From assembly GCA_963681975.1 (NCBI GenBank), contig OY820613.1, positions 3,472,001 to 3,536,000 on the forward strand: a stretch of DNA of 64,000 nucleotides, in the 5' to 3' direction. The notes beneath the pieces are model-generated. The model was given only the letters and a program-made list of their open reading frames with translations, did no database searches and was not told where the DNA came from. A program made the position numbers and the translations under genes. This stretch comes from JANELJ01 sp024511395 (GTDB lineage Bacteria > Pseudomonadota > Gammaproteobacteria > GRL18). Below, one piece after another: positions 55,732 through 64,000 of the stretch (position 1 is its first letter; each line of letters begins with the position of its first letter).

Positions 55732-57576
55732 ATATGCCTGGATAAAGCAACACTCTGTAGATTATCCTGTAGCAGAATTATGCCGGTTTATGTCAGTATC
55801 ACGCAGTTCCTATTATGACTGGCAGGCAGCCCCTAAAACTGCCCGTGAAGAAGAAAATAAGACACTGACAGAAAGGCTGAAGAGCTTGTTTAAGCAAAGT
55901 CGTGTAACTTATGGCAGCCGTCGCCTTAAACGAAAGCTGTCAGAACAGGGGTTTCAGGTGAGTCGTCGGCGAATTATCCGCCTTATGAAAAAGGCAGGAC
56001 TTTACTGTAAAACCAGAAAGAAATTCAGGGCAACGACAGATTCTTCCCATAATAAGCCGATTGCAGATAACCTGTTAGAGCGTCAGTTTAATGTTACAGA
56101 GCCTGACCGCTACTTTGTAGGTGATATCACCTATATTGCGACCGATGAGGGCTGGTTATATCTGGCTGTTGTTATCGACCTGTTTTCCAGAATGGTTATT
56201 GGCTGGTCAATGGATAAAACAATGAAAACCCAGTTGGTTAATGATGCTTTGTTCATGGCCATATGGAAACGAAAACCATCTAAAGGGCTTGTCTGGCATA
56301 CCGACAGAGGCAGCCAGTATGCTTCGGATAGTCATCGTAAATTATTAGGTGACCATGGCATTATTTAGTCCATGAGTCGCAAGGGTAATTGCCGGGACAA
56401 TGCTGTATCAGAAAGCTTTTTCCATACACTGAAAACAGAGTTGGTGCATCATCAGAAATTCAGAATCAGGGATGAAGCTAAACAGGTGATATTTGAATAT
56501 ATTGAAGTCTTTTATAACAGGGAAAGACTGCATTCTGCCAATGATTATTTAGTTCAACCTGAATAATACCGTTTTAAGTCTGACATCAAGCTAGGTTTAA
56601 AGCGGCTGATTGTTCTGGTTTGATAAAATATCCCATCAAACCGGAAATAATTTTGAGCCACAAAAGCCGGAGCTTATTGAGGATCTTTCTTAAGTTATGA
56701 CCAGCGGCCACCGTAACCACATTAATGGCATCACCGACTGCGCCTTTGAGGTAGCAGCGGTCTAAACGACCATAATTTTTCATATGATCGATTTCAGGCT
56801 CAATCGCACTGCGTCGTTTTAATGCCTTTTTAATACTTCGGGTAACGCCTCGCTTCTGACCTGAGATAAAAACTTTCGTATCTTTTACTTCATGTCCATG
56901 ATAACCCCGGTCAACAAAGCATTGTTCCGGTTGTACGGCTGTAAACTGTTTTATCTGTTCCAGTTGTGGCAGTAGAGTGTGTCCATCATAAGGATTGCCC
57001 GGACAGCTTTGAGCACCAATAACAAAGCCTTCCTTGTTAGTTACCGCGATACTGGCTTTAACTCCAAATTCATAAGACTTATGAGCTTTGCCTTTACTGA
57101 TACACTCGACTTCAGGTGCATATAAACTGTAAAGCTTGTTCTTACTGTGCTGCTCCTGCTCAATCAGTTTCTGAGCCTGTTCCAGTGCCACTTCAAACAA
57201 TGACTGAATATCAACAGAATAGTTGGGCAGTTGTCGTTCAATATCCCGTTTAACACGACCTAAACGGGATTTCAGTTTATTGTTCATTTTCTTCATGCGT
57301 TTAAACTGTTTTGCATGAGTATACCGACTGGCCATTAGTACATATTGCGGCCCAACCCGATTATAGTTCTGGCGCAGTTTAATACCGTGCTCTTTGGACA
57401 GTTTAACCAGGTTTTCTCTGGCTTTGTTCAGGAGCTTTGAATCGGTTGGAAAAGCGATGTTCTTTTCCTGTACGGTAGTATCTACCGTGACTTTCTTTAA
57501 ACTACCGGGCTTTATGGTTTTACTCTTTAGTCCGGCTTTAATGGTTTCAATCAGTAATTTTTCACTGCCTGATTTA

Positions 57577-58595
57577 ACCTGAATTCTGGATAAGAACTAA
57601 AAAATATTGAACTAAATGCCTGTTTCTCGATCAGATCATTTAATGACCAAATCAAATGAATTTGAACAAGGAACAGGCAAGTGACTACTATAGATGAATT
57701 GTATTGTAATATCGATGATTTCAACCAGTTCTTTTATCCTGAATGGGAAAAAACACTGCTGGAATCCGGTGATAAAAAGAGAAGACGACAAGGTGTAATG
57801 AGCCCCGGTGAACTGATGACTATCCTGATTAACTTTCATCAGTCACATTACAAAGATTTTAAGAGTTATTATTTATGCCATGTGCATCAACATCTTAGGA
57901 AAGAGTTTCCAAATTTATTGAGCTATAGCCGTTTCCTGTGAGTGATGTCATCGGTACTGGTGCCATTATGCGCTTACTTTACTCATTGCAAAGGAAAGCC
58001 AACCGGAATTGCCTTTGTTGATGCGACCAGCATTAAAGTATGCCACAACATTCGCATACCCAGGCATAAAGTCTTTGATGGTGTTGCTCAGCGAGTCAAA
58101 TCGACCATGGGGTGGTTCTATGGGTTTAAACTTCACCTGATCATTAATCATAAAGGTGAAATACTGGCCACTAAATTGACGGCCGGTAATGTAGATGACA
58201 GAAAACCGGTTCCTGAAATGGCCAAAGACTTATATGGAAAGCTTTATGGTGACAAAGGCTATGTCTCCAGTCTTTTAAGTGATGAACTGTTTGAACAGGA
58301 TGTCGGGCTTATTACCCATGTCAGACGAAACATGAAACCACGTGCCATTGCATTGTGGGATAAGATTATGCTGAAAAAACGTTTTATAATTGAAACGGTT
58401 AATGAGCAGCTAAAAAATATTACACAGATTGAACATTCACGTCATAGAAGCGTAAGTGGTTTTATGTTGAACCTTATTGGTTCTCTGATTGCCTATTGTC
58501 ATAAAAAAGATAAGCCGACAATCAGAATAGATGAGAGTGATATGAAAACTCTCTGTATTTAGGTAAATGACTGGGGTCTTATCCAGATCTCAGGT
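57577..58595 (+). mobile_element. IS982-family element, copy 3
   Basis: 1019 bp with inverted repeats ACCTGAATTCTGGATAAG and ACCTGAGATCTGGATAAG and a 7-bp duplication TGATTTA (57570-57576, 58596-58602). It is the innermost element of the IS3/IS5/IS982 nest. Confidence 0.93.
57681..58562 (+). pseudogene. IS982 transposase with one stop (copy 3)
   Basis: Starts at GTG 57681. Only one nonsense codon, TGA at 57939-57941 (Gly in copy 2). Here Tyr is kept at the position where copies 1 and 2 have TAA (SHYKDFKSYY). The rest is open, with FVDATSIKVC, GDKGYVSSLL and FIIETVNEQLKN. Confidence 0.92.
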
Positions 58596-59678
58596 TGATT
58601 TACCCAGCCGGTTACGCCATTTGGTCATGGTCGTAGGGTGTATGGGCATCTTATGCTGAAAGTATTCTTCACCACAGAAATACTGCCAGTACGGATTTTC
58701 TGTCCAGCCTTTTACTACCTGTTCATCCGATAAATCATGAAGGTGTTTCAGGTAATGCAATCCTGCAATCAATCGAGTGCGTATGGCAGGAGCACCTTTA
58801 GTGGATACAAACAGAGCACCCCATTCTTTATCAAGACTTTCCCGGTCTATGTGTTTTGATAACTTAATCAACTCATGGTTTATGTCCAGCATGTTTTCAA
58901 GGCGCATCCTGAACAGGTCTTCCTGAGGTATTTTTGGCTGTTTCTTTGGCTTCATTCTGGTCTGGAAATTTGCAAGGTAATAAGGCTTATTTTACCAAAA
59001 ACCTGCAAATTTAACACCCATTATAAAGAAATATTTCTTTATAAATCAATGTGCTATGATTTATTCAGGTCGAACTATTTATCACCTAAAGATTACGAAG
59101 AACTACAGAAAATGGCTTAAAAAAAGTGTCCGGGAAAGTGTTGACAGATCAATAATCTTTTTGGTTTATCAGCTAACCCTTTGTGCGGCAATAAAGGATA
59201 TATCTCATATAACCACTCCTTCAGTTTTTGCTCGAATTCGTCCGGTGTCCATATTGCCAAATCAGAAGGTTCGTGTGTAGCGCTTAAACCCCGTTCTAAA
59301 CGTCTGTTAGAGGTATTACCTGTAAGCATATGGATGAACTTTGTTTGTGTAGTCAGAAAATTCCGTTCTACAACAGAGCCATCTCGGGGTTCAGATGCAG
59401 TACGATCAATTTTTGTAACATAATATGATGCAAGCAGGACTTCCAGGTAAACGGATTGAAATTCTGCTCCGCGATCAAAAACGATTTTCTGTGGTAGCCT
59501 ATTAAATCGTTCCACACATCGCCTTAGGACCATCATTACAGACCTTGATGATGGTGGTTCAAAAGTCAACCAGTACGCTAAGACCAGTCTGGAATAGCCA
59601 TTAATCAGGATTGTCAGCCAGGGGCGACCGAGCGGGTCACCTGTTATTGAGGATTCTAACTCTATCTCAAGCTGGGTA

Positions 59679-61123
59679 GTCTGCCCTGAATAAAACATAG
59701 TGCATTGATTTATAAAGAAATATTTCTTGATTATGGGTGTTAAATTTGCAGGTTTTTGGTAAAATAAGCCTTATTACCTTGCAAATTTCCAGACCAGAAT
59801 GAAGCCAAAGAAACAGCCAAAAATACCTCAGGAAGACCTGTTCAGGATGCGCCTTGAAAACATGCTGGACATAAACCATGAGTTGATTAAGTTATCAAAA
59901 CACATAGACTGGGAAAGTCCTGATAAAGAATGGGGCGCTTTGTTTGTATCCACTAAAGGTGCTCCTGCCATACGCACTCGTTTGATTGCAGGATTGCATT
60001 ACCTGAAACACCTGCATGATTTATCGGATGAACAGGTAGTAAAAGGCTGGACAGAAAATCCGTACTGGCAATATTTTTGTGGAGAAGAATACTTTCAGCA
60101 TAAGATGCCCATACACCCTGTGACCATGACCAAATGGCGTAACCGGCCGGGTAAATCAGGCAGTGAAAAATTACTGATTGAAACCATTAAAGCCGGACTA
60201 AAGAGTAAAACCATAAAGCCCGGCAGTTTAAAGAAAGTCACGGTAGATACTACCGTACAGGAAAAGAACATCGCTTTTCCAACCGATTCAAAGCTCCTGA
60301 ACAAAGCCAGAGAAAACCTGGTTAAACTGTCCAAAGAGCACGGTATTAAACTGCGTCAGAACTATAATCGGGTTGGGCCGCAATATGTACTAATGGCCAG
60401 TCGTTATGCTCATGCAAAACAGTTTAAACGCATGAAGAAAATGAACAATAAACTGAAATCCCGTTTAGGTCGTGTTAAACGGGATATTGAACGACAACTG
60501 CCCAATTATTCTGTTGATATTCAGTCTCTGTTTGAAGTAGCTCTAAAACAGGCTCAGAAACTAATTGAGCAGGAGCAGCACAGTAAGAACAAGCTTTACA
60601 GTTTACATGCTCCTGAAGTCGAGTGTATCAGTAAAGGCAAAGCTCATAAGCCTTATGAATTTGGAGTTAAAACCAGTATCGCGGTAACTAACAAGGAAGG
60701 CTTTGTTATTGGTGCTCAAAGTTGTCCGGGCAATCCTTATGATGGACATACCTTGCTGCGTTGACCGGGGTTATCGTGGACATGAAGTAAAAGACACTAA
60801 AGTTTTTATCTCAGGTCAGAAGCGAGGCGTTACCCGAAGTATTAAAAAGGCATTAAAACGGCGCAGTGCGATTGAGCCTGAAATTGGTCATATGAAAAAC
60901 GATGGCCGTTTAGACCGCTGCTACCTCAAAGGTGCAGTCGGTGATGCCATTAATGTGGTTATGGTAGCCGCTGGACATAACTTAAGAAAGATCCTCAATA
61001 AGCTCCGGCTTTTGTGGCTCAAAATTATTTCCGGTTTGATGGGGTCTTTTATCAAACCGGGGCAATCAGCTGCTTTAAACCTGGCTTGATGTCAGGCTTA
61101 AAACGGTATTATTCAGGTTGAAC
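59679..61123 (+). mobile_element. IS5-family element, copy G
   Basis: 1445 bp with left-end variant GTCTGCCCTGAATAA (as in D) and right end TTATTCAGGTTGAAC, flanked by TGGGTA (59673-59678 and 61124-61129). Shorter than the others by an internal deletion in the transposase gene. Confidence 0.94.
59799..61089 (+). pseudogene. IS5 transposase with internal deletion (copy G)
   Basis: Open for 321 codons to DGHTLLR, where about 53 bases (encoding QLEQIKQFTAVQPEQCF) are missing and the frame shifts. The C-terminal part from DRGYRGHEVKD to the end is in the next frame. Inactive, so this copy was either mobilised in trans or damaged after insertion. Confidence 0.92.
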
Positions 61124-62776
61124 TGGGTATGATCTATGTGAGCAACTTCAAAAGCTCTGTCACCTTGTGGAGGTAGATGAGCTGTAGTGTCACAATTTTC
61201 GGGTAGTTGGTGTTGGTTTTTGATCTGATAAGCCGCCTTTTTTCCATGGCGTTTCTTGGTTAAGTTATATTTATCCCGATTGTGAATTACTTTGAGGTAT
61301 GTTTTATATGAAACGGCGATAAATCCCTTTGTTACGCACGATTTTTTATATTTTCCATAAGCTCCGTAGGCGGAGTGTGGGCTTGATTTCTCGTAGTGTT
61401 TTTCAATAGAGTCTGTTAAATGTTCCAGATCAGAATCTGATATTCTATCTGATTTATTACCTCGTTTTTTTGTTTTTGGCAATAGTCCAATTAAGCCAAT
61501 GCCACACATATTTTCTGCATCATTGTACAGTTTTTTCCAGCGGCGAAAAGTTCTGTCAGGGATATCTCCTTTATTATTTCTAATAAATTCCAAGCGGTTC
61601 AAAGCCACCTCAAATTCAGCATTAGAGGTTTCCATCAAAACGCTTTTTAACAAATTGTCATGCTCCTTATCTGAATTAGATAAAGAGATTTTTCCTGAGT
61701 TAATAAGTTTTATGACGTCTTCACTTTTCAACTCTACTATATTTAATTGAACGTCTTGCGCTGTGATAACATTGTTAATGTCCAGTACTGTCCAGATTTT
61801 TTTATTCCAACTAAATTTATCACCTGGTTTTAGAGTGATTAATTGTGATGATGAAGAGGGAGTACTATTTTTCTGAATCGATTTAGTAACAAAAGAGTCA
61901 TATACAGAAGAAATTTCTGGCCTTACGACTAAGTCGTTGAACCAATCAAATGTAATTGGCTTTTTTGCGATGGCATAATAAACAGCTTCTGGTGAATTAA
62001 CTAAAGACAGTAGTTTCTTTAAGTTGAGTATTTTTTCTGATTCAACCAGACTTTTAACTTTTTGAGTTGTTTCCTGCAATTCATCTGGTATATCTGAGGA
62101 TACATAATCAATGAGAAACTCGCAGTTTCTGGCAAAAACACTTGAAAATGACTTTGGTGTATAAACTTTATAATCAAACCCATATTCTTTTGCTGCAGCC
62201 TTACCAGCAGGAGATATCCATTGACCTTCTTCATCTTTACAAAACTTTTCAGGATTCTTTTGGGACAGTTTTATTAATTGAGATTCTGATTTACACTCGA
62301 CCAAGTATACCTGATCTTTGGTTATGATACAAAAATCCGGTGTGTGTAAATTGCCTCTTTTCCGACCACTTAAATCGAGATAGGATAATTTTATTCTGAG
62401 TGGCTGATCCCAATATTCGATGATTTCGTCATCCATTTCACAAGCCAGGACAAATAAATATTCTACTGTTCTGGATTCAGCCTGAATGACACATTTCATT
62501 TTTGATGAAGCAAAACGGACATTCACATTGGAGCAGCCTCCAAAAACCCTACGAACAGGCCTTTCTCTCATAATTGACAGAGCATTTTCTCCAATTTTTG
62601 TTACATTGCTTGGAGTGTAAGTGTTTGAAATAACAGATAAATTAGACATGGCAAATCTCCTATATTGATAAAAATATCTGTATTTTTGATATATATGTTT
62701 TGAGGAGAACTTGACGGGAAGTGATAATTTGGTAATACTAAAAGCGTCAACAGGTAGTTTTACGACTATCACAAGT

Positions 62777-62808
62777 CCGGTATCAAGTATCTTGGTGCCG
62801 GGTTTTTT
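62777..62808 (+). terminator. Rho-independent terminator oriented against the tnsAB fusion gene
   Basis: CCGGTATCAAG - TAT - CTTGGTGCCGG forms an 11-bp stem with two G-T pairs, followed by GTTTTTTA. It would stop plus-strand transcripts. On the minus strand (the direction of the two coding genes around it) the hairpin is not followed by a T run. Confidence 0.7.
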
Positions 62809-62839
62809 ATTTAATAATCAATAACTTGTTCCTCCATTG

Positions 62840-63076
62840 TCATTTGTCGTTGTCATTGTTCAATTTACCAAATGGTAAATCGTTGATATCGGATATAGAA
62901 CCTTCTTTTAAGCCAAGCAATACGGCAATTTTATGGCTTTGTCCTCTTTGTGGTATTCGTTTTCCTGATAATATTTGATAGACCAAACCTGATGAAAATC
63001 CATGGGTAGCTGCCCAGGAACTAATTGAAATTCCTCGTTCTGAAAACTCTTTTTTAATTTCTTCGATAGTACGCAT
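62840..63076 (-). CDS. Small DNA-binding protein, BcepMu gp16/Ner-like
   Basis: 78 residues. GISISSWAATHGFSSGLVYQ, ILSGKRIPQRGQSHKIAVLL GLKEG matches the 'phage-associated DNA-binding, BcepMu gp16' type: a helix-turn-helix whose second part reads LSGKR...G.SHKIAVLLGLK. In Mu-like phages proteins of this kind sit between repressor and transposase genes. Here it is the first gene of the minus-strand operon containing the TnsA-TnsB fusion, 190 bases upstream of it, and divergent from an Xre regulator. The role as an early-region regulator is inferred. Confidence 0.75.
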   Translation of the reverse strand: MRTIEEIKKEFSERGISISSWAATHGFSSGLVYQILSGKRIPQRGQSHKIAVLLGLKEGSISDINDLPFGKLNNDNDK

Positions 63077-63133
63077 ATGCTTGGAATTTGTGATATTGTT
63101 AATATTTGTATAATAATGTAAATATTTTTAATC

Positions 63134-63190
63134 ATTAATACAGTTGTGTAAAAAAATATAGACATCTGTATTAATTAATAGAGTTGTGTA
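63134..63190. promoter_or_regulatory. Paired direct repeats between divergent regulators (candidate operators)
   Basis: ATTAATACAGTTGTGTA at 63134-63150 and ATTAATAGAGTTGTGTA at 63174-63190 differ at one of 17 positions and are exactly 40 bp apart, about four helical turns. A weaker third TTGTGTTG follows at about 63207. The position between the gp16-like gene and the Xre gene is where a repressor would act on both promoters. Confidence 0.65.
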
Positions 63191-63222
63191 TAAACTTATA
63201 TACTATTGTGTTGTTTGTCAAT

Positions 63223-63684
63223 ATGAAAGATAAAAAAATGTCTGAAAAATTTAGCTTACTTGAGTACACAATTGAATTTAGTAAACGACTTCGTAATGAA
63301 AGACAACGTGTTAATCTGTCGGTTGTGGACTTTTGTGAAAAAATGGATGTAAGTAGAGCTTCTCAGCACCTATATGAAAAAGGTACTCGTCTGCCGTCCC
63401 TTGAATATATTTTAAAAACAACTGAACTTGGTTTTGATATTCTCTACCTTATTATTGGCGTTAATAAGATGATAAGTAGCTTTAATGATTATGATGAAAA
63501 ATTGTTAATTAAAGCTTTTGAGTTAACAGACGAATTGACTATAAGTGAAAAAGGTACTTTTTTAGACAAAGAATATAGAAAAAAAATGTTTCTATTAATT
63601 TATAGAGCTTTAATGGAAGCTGATTTAGAAAAGATAGATGATAATGGATTTCTTCAACAGTTTAAAAAAGTTGATATATTGTAA
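63223..63684 (+). CDS. Xre-family transcriptional regulator
   Basis: 153 residues from ATG 63223; the ATG at 63238 (MSEKFSLLEY) is an alternative, and neither has a strong ribosome binding site. N-terminal HTH (EFSKRLRNERQRVNLSVVDF CEKMDVSRASQHLYEKGTRL), followed by a helical C-terminal part without a recognised peptidase motif. Divergent from the gp16-like/TnsAB operon, so it is the likely repressor of the element. AT-rich like the rest of the locus. Confidence 0.8.
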   Translation: MKDKKMSEKFSLLEYTIEFSKRLRNERQRVNLSVVDFCEKMDVSRASQHLYEKGTRLPSLEYILKTTELGFDILYLIIGVNKMISSFNDYDEKLLIKAFELTDELTISEKGTFLDKEYRKKMFLLIYRALMEADLEKIDDNGFLQQFKKVDIL

Positions 63685-63694
63685 ATTATGAATG

Positions 63695-64000
63695 GAGGGT
63701 GTAAAAATAACTGTGTAAACGCTCATTGCGGTGGTTTAAGTCAGCAGTGGTAAAATGAATAAACCTGAAATACCACCTCCATAGTGAACAGCCTACCTTC
63801 CAAAGTCAGGCTATCAAGGAGCTTCCTTTCAGGACTCCTCCTTGACACCCTGCCTTTTCCAGGTATTTGCTCACCATGGGGGCGGAATTTATCTTCGACT
63901 GAAGTCGACATCATCAACCCCTGCCGGTCTGAACCATCTTTTGTTACCCTATAACAAGGAATACAGCGATGAGTAAGACAATGAACAAAGACAGGTTACA
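63695..64000 (+). mobile_element. IS256-family element, copy 3 (cut by window edge)
   Basis: Starts with the terminus GAGGGTGTAAAAATAACTGT at 63695 and matches copies 1 and 2 through the 270-bp leader. It begins 10 bases after the Xre stop codon. Confidence 0.93.
63969..64000 (+). CDS. IS256 transposase, first residues only
   Basis: ATG 63969 begins MSKTMNKDRL as in the other two copies; the rest is outside the window. Upstream CAAGGA serves as ribosome binding site. Confidence 0.9.
   Translation, partial: MSKTMNKDRL

Larger units (their letters stand above)
56586..58955 (-). pseudogene. IS5 transposase split by IS982 (copy F)
   Basis: The N-terminal 118 residues (58955-58596, to KWRNRLGKS) and the rest (57576-56586) are separated by IS982. 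The downstream part has some unusual substitutions: RGYHGHE, EPEIDHMKNYGRLD. The frame across the 7-bp duplication is otherwise intact. Confidence 0.92.
56552..59075 (-). mobile_element. IS5-family element, copy F, interrupted by IS982
   Basis: Flanked by TATTTA (56546-56551 and 59076-59081), inserted in IS3 orfB. Excluding IS982 copy 3 and one duplication it is about 1498 bp. Confidence 0.93.
55790..59120 (+). pseudogene. IS3 OrfB with nonsense codon and IS5 insertion (copy 2)
   Basis: Same as copy 1 until TAG at 56366-56368 (GII-stop-SMSRKG; copy 1 has CAG). The frame then continues to SANDYL, where IS5 copy F is inserted after TATTTA. After the second TATTTA (59076-59081) the last residues SPKDYEELQKMA follow to TAA 59120. 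Confidence 0.93.
55362..59151 (+). mobile_element. IS3-family element, copy 2, host of a nested IS5 and IS982
   Basis: Same ends as copy 1 (TGATGTGGTTATACTATTCC to GTTGACAGATCA). Without the 2.5-kb IS5 insertion (56552-59075 plus one 6-bp duplication) it measures 1260 bp like copy 1. Its right end truncates the TnsA-TnsB fusion gene. Confidence 0.92.
59152..62649 (-). pseudogene. TnsA-TnsB fusion transposase of a Tn7-like element, split by IS5 copy G and truncated by IS3
   Basis: From ATG 62649 (GGAGA ribosome binding site) the minus strand encodes a TnsA-type endonuclease: Glu58 and Glu63 in AESRTVEYLF, DQPLRIKLSY, Asp105 in LHTPDF, and E118-C-K120 in VYLVECK, the restriction-endonuclease-like core. 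A helical region (to about 280) is followed by a TnsB/Mu-type winged part with PGDKFSWNKKIWTVLDINN, HTH stretches (GDIPDRTFRRWKKLYND), and an rve core: Asp about 506 in VAHIDHTQLEI, Asp about 575 in IVFDRGAEF and Glu about 611 in DGSVVERNF, spacing D-35-E. IS5 copy G sits in the codons of DHTQ with a 6-bp TGGGTA duplication; removing it gives a fully open frame. The C-terminus after about residue 683 is lost at IS3 (59151). TnsA cuts 5' strands and TnsB 3' strands at Tn7-type ends; fused forms are known in some Tn7-like lineages. No tnsC, tnsD/tniQ or cas genes remain here. Confidence 0.85.

Noticed and set aside
59152..63684. Complete CRISPR-associated transposon
   Set aside because: A TnsAB fusion occurs in some such elements, but no cas gene, tniQ, tnsC or array is present in the window.

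Overview
The window looks like a gammaproteobacterial chromosome (about 40-45% GC) of a chemolithoautotroph whose genome is being broken up by insertion sequences (IS). The metabolic pointers are a proteobacterial phosphoribulokinase (Calvin cycle), the ubiTUV genes for O2-independent ubiquinone synthesis, a chemoreceptor with a CxxCH haem motif, remnants of a Chp-type chemotaxis cluster, TrkAH potassium uptake, and AmgK-MurU peptidoglycan recycling. IS load and pseudogene density are both high, as in host-restricted or recently bottlenecked bacteria. A sulfur-oxidising symbiont or relative would fit, but nothing here fixes the taxon.

Layout. 1-2223: trkA end, trkH and a methyltransferase. 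2218-10305: an unknown gene split by IS66, then IS256, a dead ParE/Phd pair, ISAs1, a second IS256 and an IS481 scrap. 10312-12637: IS5 copy A beside chpB/chpC-like remnants. 12674-19523: rsmE, a chemoreceptor gene split by IS982, ubiT facing ubiU-ubiV, and a VapBC-like pair. 19728-24484: an IS1111-type IS110 element, rfbBA, a YcgN-like gene and a PlsC-like acyltransferase. 24517-29705: IS5 copy B fused in frame to a truncated IS66, then IS3. 29770-32571: amgK-murU and a decayed glutamate-cysteine ligase-like gene. 32589-41723: IS5 copies C, D and E, scraps of another transposase and of a group II intron protein, IS982 copy 2 and IS21. 41730-44421: prk and purD. 45159-49290: three small accessory modules (YafNO-like, ImmA/HTH plus PIN, and an unrecognised three-gene operon). 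49300-53657: a GC-richer block with bufB/bufC-like remnants, a broken metallo-beta-lactamase-fold gene, an intact GDSL autotransporter and a pilR end. 53658-59151: IS3, IS110 and a triple nest (IS982 in IS5 in IS3). 59152-63684: the remains of a Tn7-like element. 63695-64000: a third IS256.

The most interesting locus is 59152-63684. A single gene encodes a TnsA endonuclease domain fused to a TnsB-type DDE transposase. It lies behind a small BcepMu-gp16-like DNA-binding protein and is divergent from an Xre-type regulator, with a pair of near-identical direct repeats between the two. This resembles the repressor/Ner switch of Mu-like phages attached to Tn7-type transposition chemistry. It has been cut by IS5 (6-bp duplication, reading frame fully restorable) and by IS3.

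A second recurrent signal is tandem heptamers carrying TAA on one strand, found at three places. Two of them run to within a few bases of a start codon that lacks a clear ribosome binding site (ubiU and the YcgN-like gene).

IS inventory: IS5 x7 plus one fragment, IS256 x3, IS982 x3, IS66 x2, IS3 x2 plus scraps of another IS3 type, IS110 x2, ISAs1 x1, IS21 x1, IS481 and IS4-like scraps. Only IS5 copies A, C and E, IS66 copy 1, IS3 copy 1, IS21 and the 53.9-kb IS110 look intact at protein level. No rRNA, tRNA or CRISPR array was recognised.
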